The position numbers were made by a program, and so were the translations under genes. Source: Pseudomonas arsenicoxydans (lineage in GTDB: Bacteria > Pseudomonadota > Gammaproteobacteria > Pseudomonadales > Pseudomonadaceae). From it: 64,000 bases of DNA. Location: NCBI RefSeq assembly GCF_900103875.1, contig NZ_LT629705.1, positions 758,501-822,500 on the forward strand, given 5' to 3'. The notes under the pieces are model-generated. The model searched no databases. It worked only from the letters and a program-made list of their open reading frames with translations, and was not told where the DNA came from. This document shows positions 63,220-64,000 of this stretch, in pieces (the first letter of the stretch is position 1; every line of letters begins with the position of its first letter).

Positions 63220-64000
63220 TGGCCGCCGCGAAAAAGAAGATCCTGCTCAACGCGTTCAACATGAACTGCATCGGGCACATCAACCATGGCCTGTGGACGC
63301 ATCCACGGGACACCTCCACTCACTACAAGACGATTGAATACTGGACCGAACTGGCACAGCTGCTGGAGCGCGGGCTGTTCGACGGTTTGTTTATCGCCGA
63401 CATCGTCGGCGTGTACGACGTCTACCAGAACTCGGTGGATGTGCCGCTCAAAGAGTCAATCCAGTTGCCAGTCAACGATCCACTGCTGCTGGTTTCCGCG
63501 ATGGCTGCGGTCACCAGAAACCTTGGTTTCGGCCTCACTGCCAACCTGACTTACGAGCCGCCGTATCTGTTCGCCCGGCGCATGTCGACGCTCGATCATT
63601 TGAGCCGTGGTCGGGTCGGCTGGAACATCGTCACCGGCTACCTCGACAGCGCCGCCAAGGCCATGGGCCTGAGTGAACAAGTCGAGCACGACCGACGTTA
63701 CGACCAGGCCGATGAATACCTGGAGGTGCTCTACAAACTCTGGGAAGGCAGCTGGGAAAACGGCGCGGTGCTCAATGACCCGCAGCAACGGATCTACGCC
63801 CAACCCGAGAAAGTGCACAAGGTCGAGCACAAGGGCGAGTTCTATCAGGTCGAGGGATATCACCTCTGCGAACCATCGCCGCAACGCACGCCGGTGCTGT
63901 TCCAGGCCGGCAGTTCGGATCGCGGTTTGTTGTTCGCCGGGCGTCATGCCGAATGCGTGTTTATCAGCGGCCAGAACAAACCATCGACCAAGGTTCAGGT
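63219..64000 (+). CDS. FMN-dependent monooxygenase, NtaA/SnaA/DszA family, N-terminal part (cut by window end)
   Basis: At least 260 residues; the frame is open to the window end. LLM-class flavin monooxygenase: ILLNAFNMNCIGHINHGLW, FDGLFIADIVGVYDVYQ, DHLSRGRVGWNIVTGYLDSAAKAMGL and PVLFQAGSSDRGLLFAGRHAECVFI. Members cleave C-S bonds (DszA, SfnG-like) or oxidise nitrilotriacetate using FMNH2 from a reductase. Coupled to the SfnB copy by a one-base overlap, which favours an organosulfur substrate. Full length and C terminus not visible. Confidence 0.9.
   Translation, partial: MAAAKKKILLNAFNMNCIGHINHGLWTHPRDTSTHYKTIEYWTELAQLLERGLFDGLFIADIVGVYDVYQNSVDVPLKESIQLPVNDPLLLVSAMAAVTRNLGFGLTANLTYEPPYLFARRMSTLDHLSRGRVGWNIVTGYLDSAAKAMGLSEQVEHDRRYDQADEYLEVLYKLWEGSWENGAVLNDPQQRIYAQPEKVHKVEHKGEFYQVEGYHLCEPSPQRTPVLFQAGSSDRGLLFAGRHAECVFISGQNKPSTKVQ

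Overview
The window is a chromosomal segment of a fluorescent Pseudomonas (P. fluorescens group). Evidence: GC-rich codon use, many REP-type hairpins of the GTGGGAGCGGGCTTGCCCGCGAA kind, an OprD-family porin, Pseudomonas-type TauABCD, BetT, AguBA and RimABK, and a middle section (rmlC-dctBD, cysQ-nudE-yrfG-kbp-LysR-fdhD-fdh, pckA-hslO-hslR-rim-envZ/ompR-tex-gshA) whose order I recall as similar to P. aeruginosa PAO1 around PA5164-PA5203. I saw no rRNA or tRNA gene, CRISPR array, prophage or insertion sequence.

Left part (1-12.3 kb) is accessory. It holds the start of a kdgT permease gene with two dyad operators, a DinJ-YafQ toxin-antitoxin pair, and a LysR gene convergent with a fully overlapping four-gene operon: 2-oxoglutarate/Fe(II) amino-acid dioxygenase of the isoleucine-hydroxylase type, GNAT acetyltransferase, AzlC, AzlD. 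This operon looks like a make-modify-export pathway for a hydroxylated aliphatic amino acid and is the best candidate for an undescribed system here. Next come an OprD-type porin, a small orphan ORF, and the putrescine route aguBA. aguA carries a one-base frameshift that removes its catalytic cysteine (Cys357). A 970-residue kinase / M23-like / class III PLP fusion enzyme follows.

Middle part (12.4-44.3 kb) is mostly conserved core: rmlC, the dctBD two-component pair (without the dctPQM transporter in the window), CysQ and NudE, YrfG, the K+-binding protein Kbp, a formate-dehydrogenase-like set (LysR, FdhD, FdhF/YdeP), 3-hydroxyacyl-CoA dehydrogenase, an atypical RecQ, pckA, hslO, hslR, rimABK (c-di-GMP-linked ribosomal S6 modification), envZ/ompR (amgSR in P. 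aeruginosa), tex and gshA. A small accessory pocket at 28.8-30.6 kb holds a tiny lipoprotein, a structured leader with a short ORF, an orphan YhfG antitoxin and a DUF1493 protein.

Right part (44.4-64 kb) is dominated by sulfur acquisition: tauABCD, then (after an aldo/keto reductase, a HicAB pair, a LysR/SDR pair and the choline transporter betT with a BetI-like operator) an EpsC-type serine acetyltransferase, D-cysteine desulfhydrase, the cystine ABC transporter tcyJLN, a Pseudomonas-specific two-module protein, two SfnB-family flavoproteins and a flavin monooxygenase cut by the window end. Three of these sulfur units share an ATTCNNAAAAG box upstream, which suggests common control, plausibly by CysB. 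Two nearly identical 38-39 bp perfect inverted repeats (16.8 and 54.5 kb) and several REP pairs separate the transcription units.
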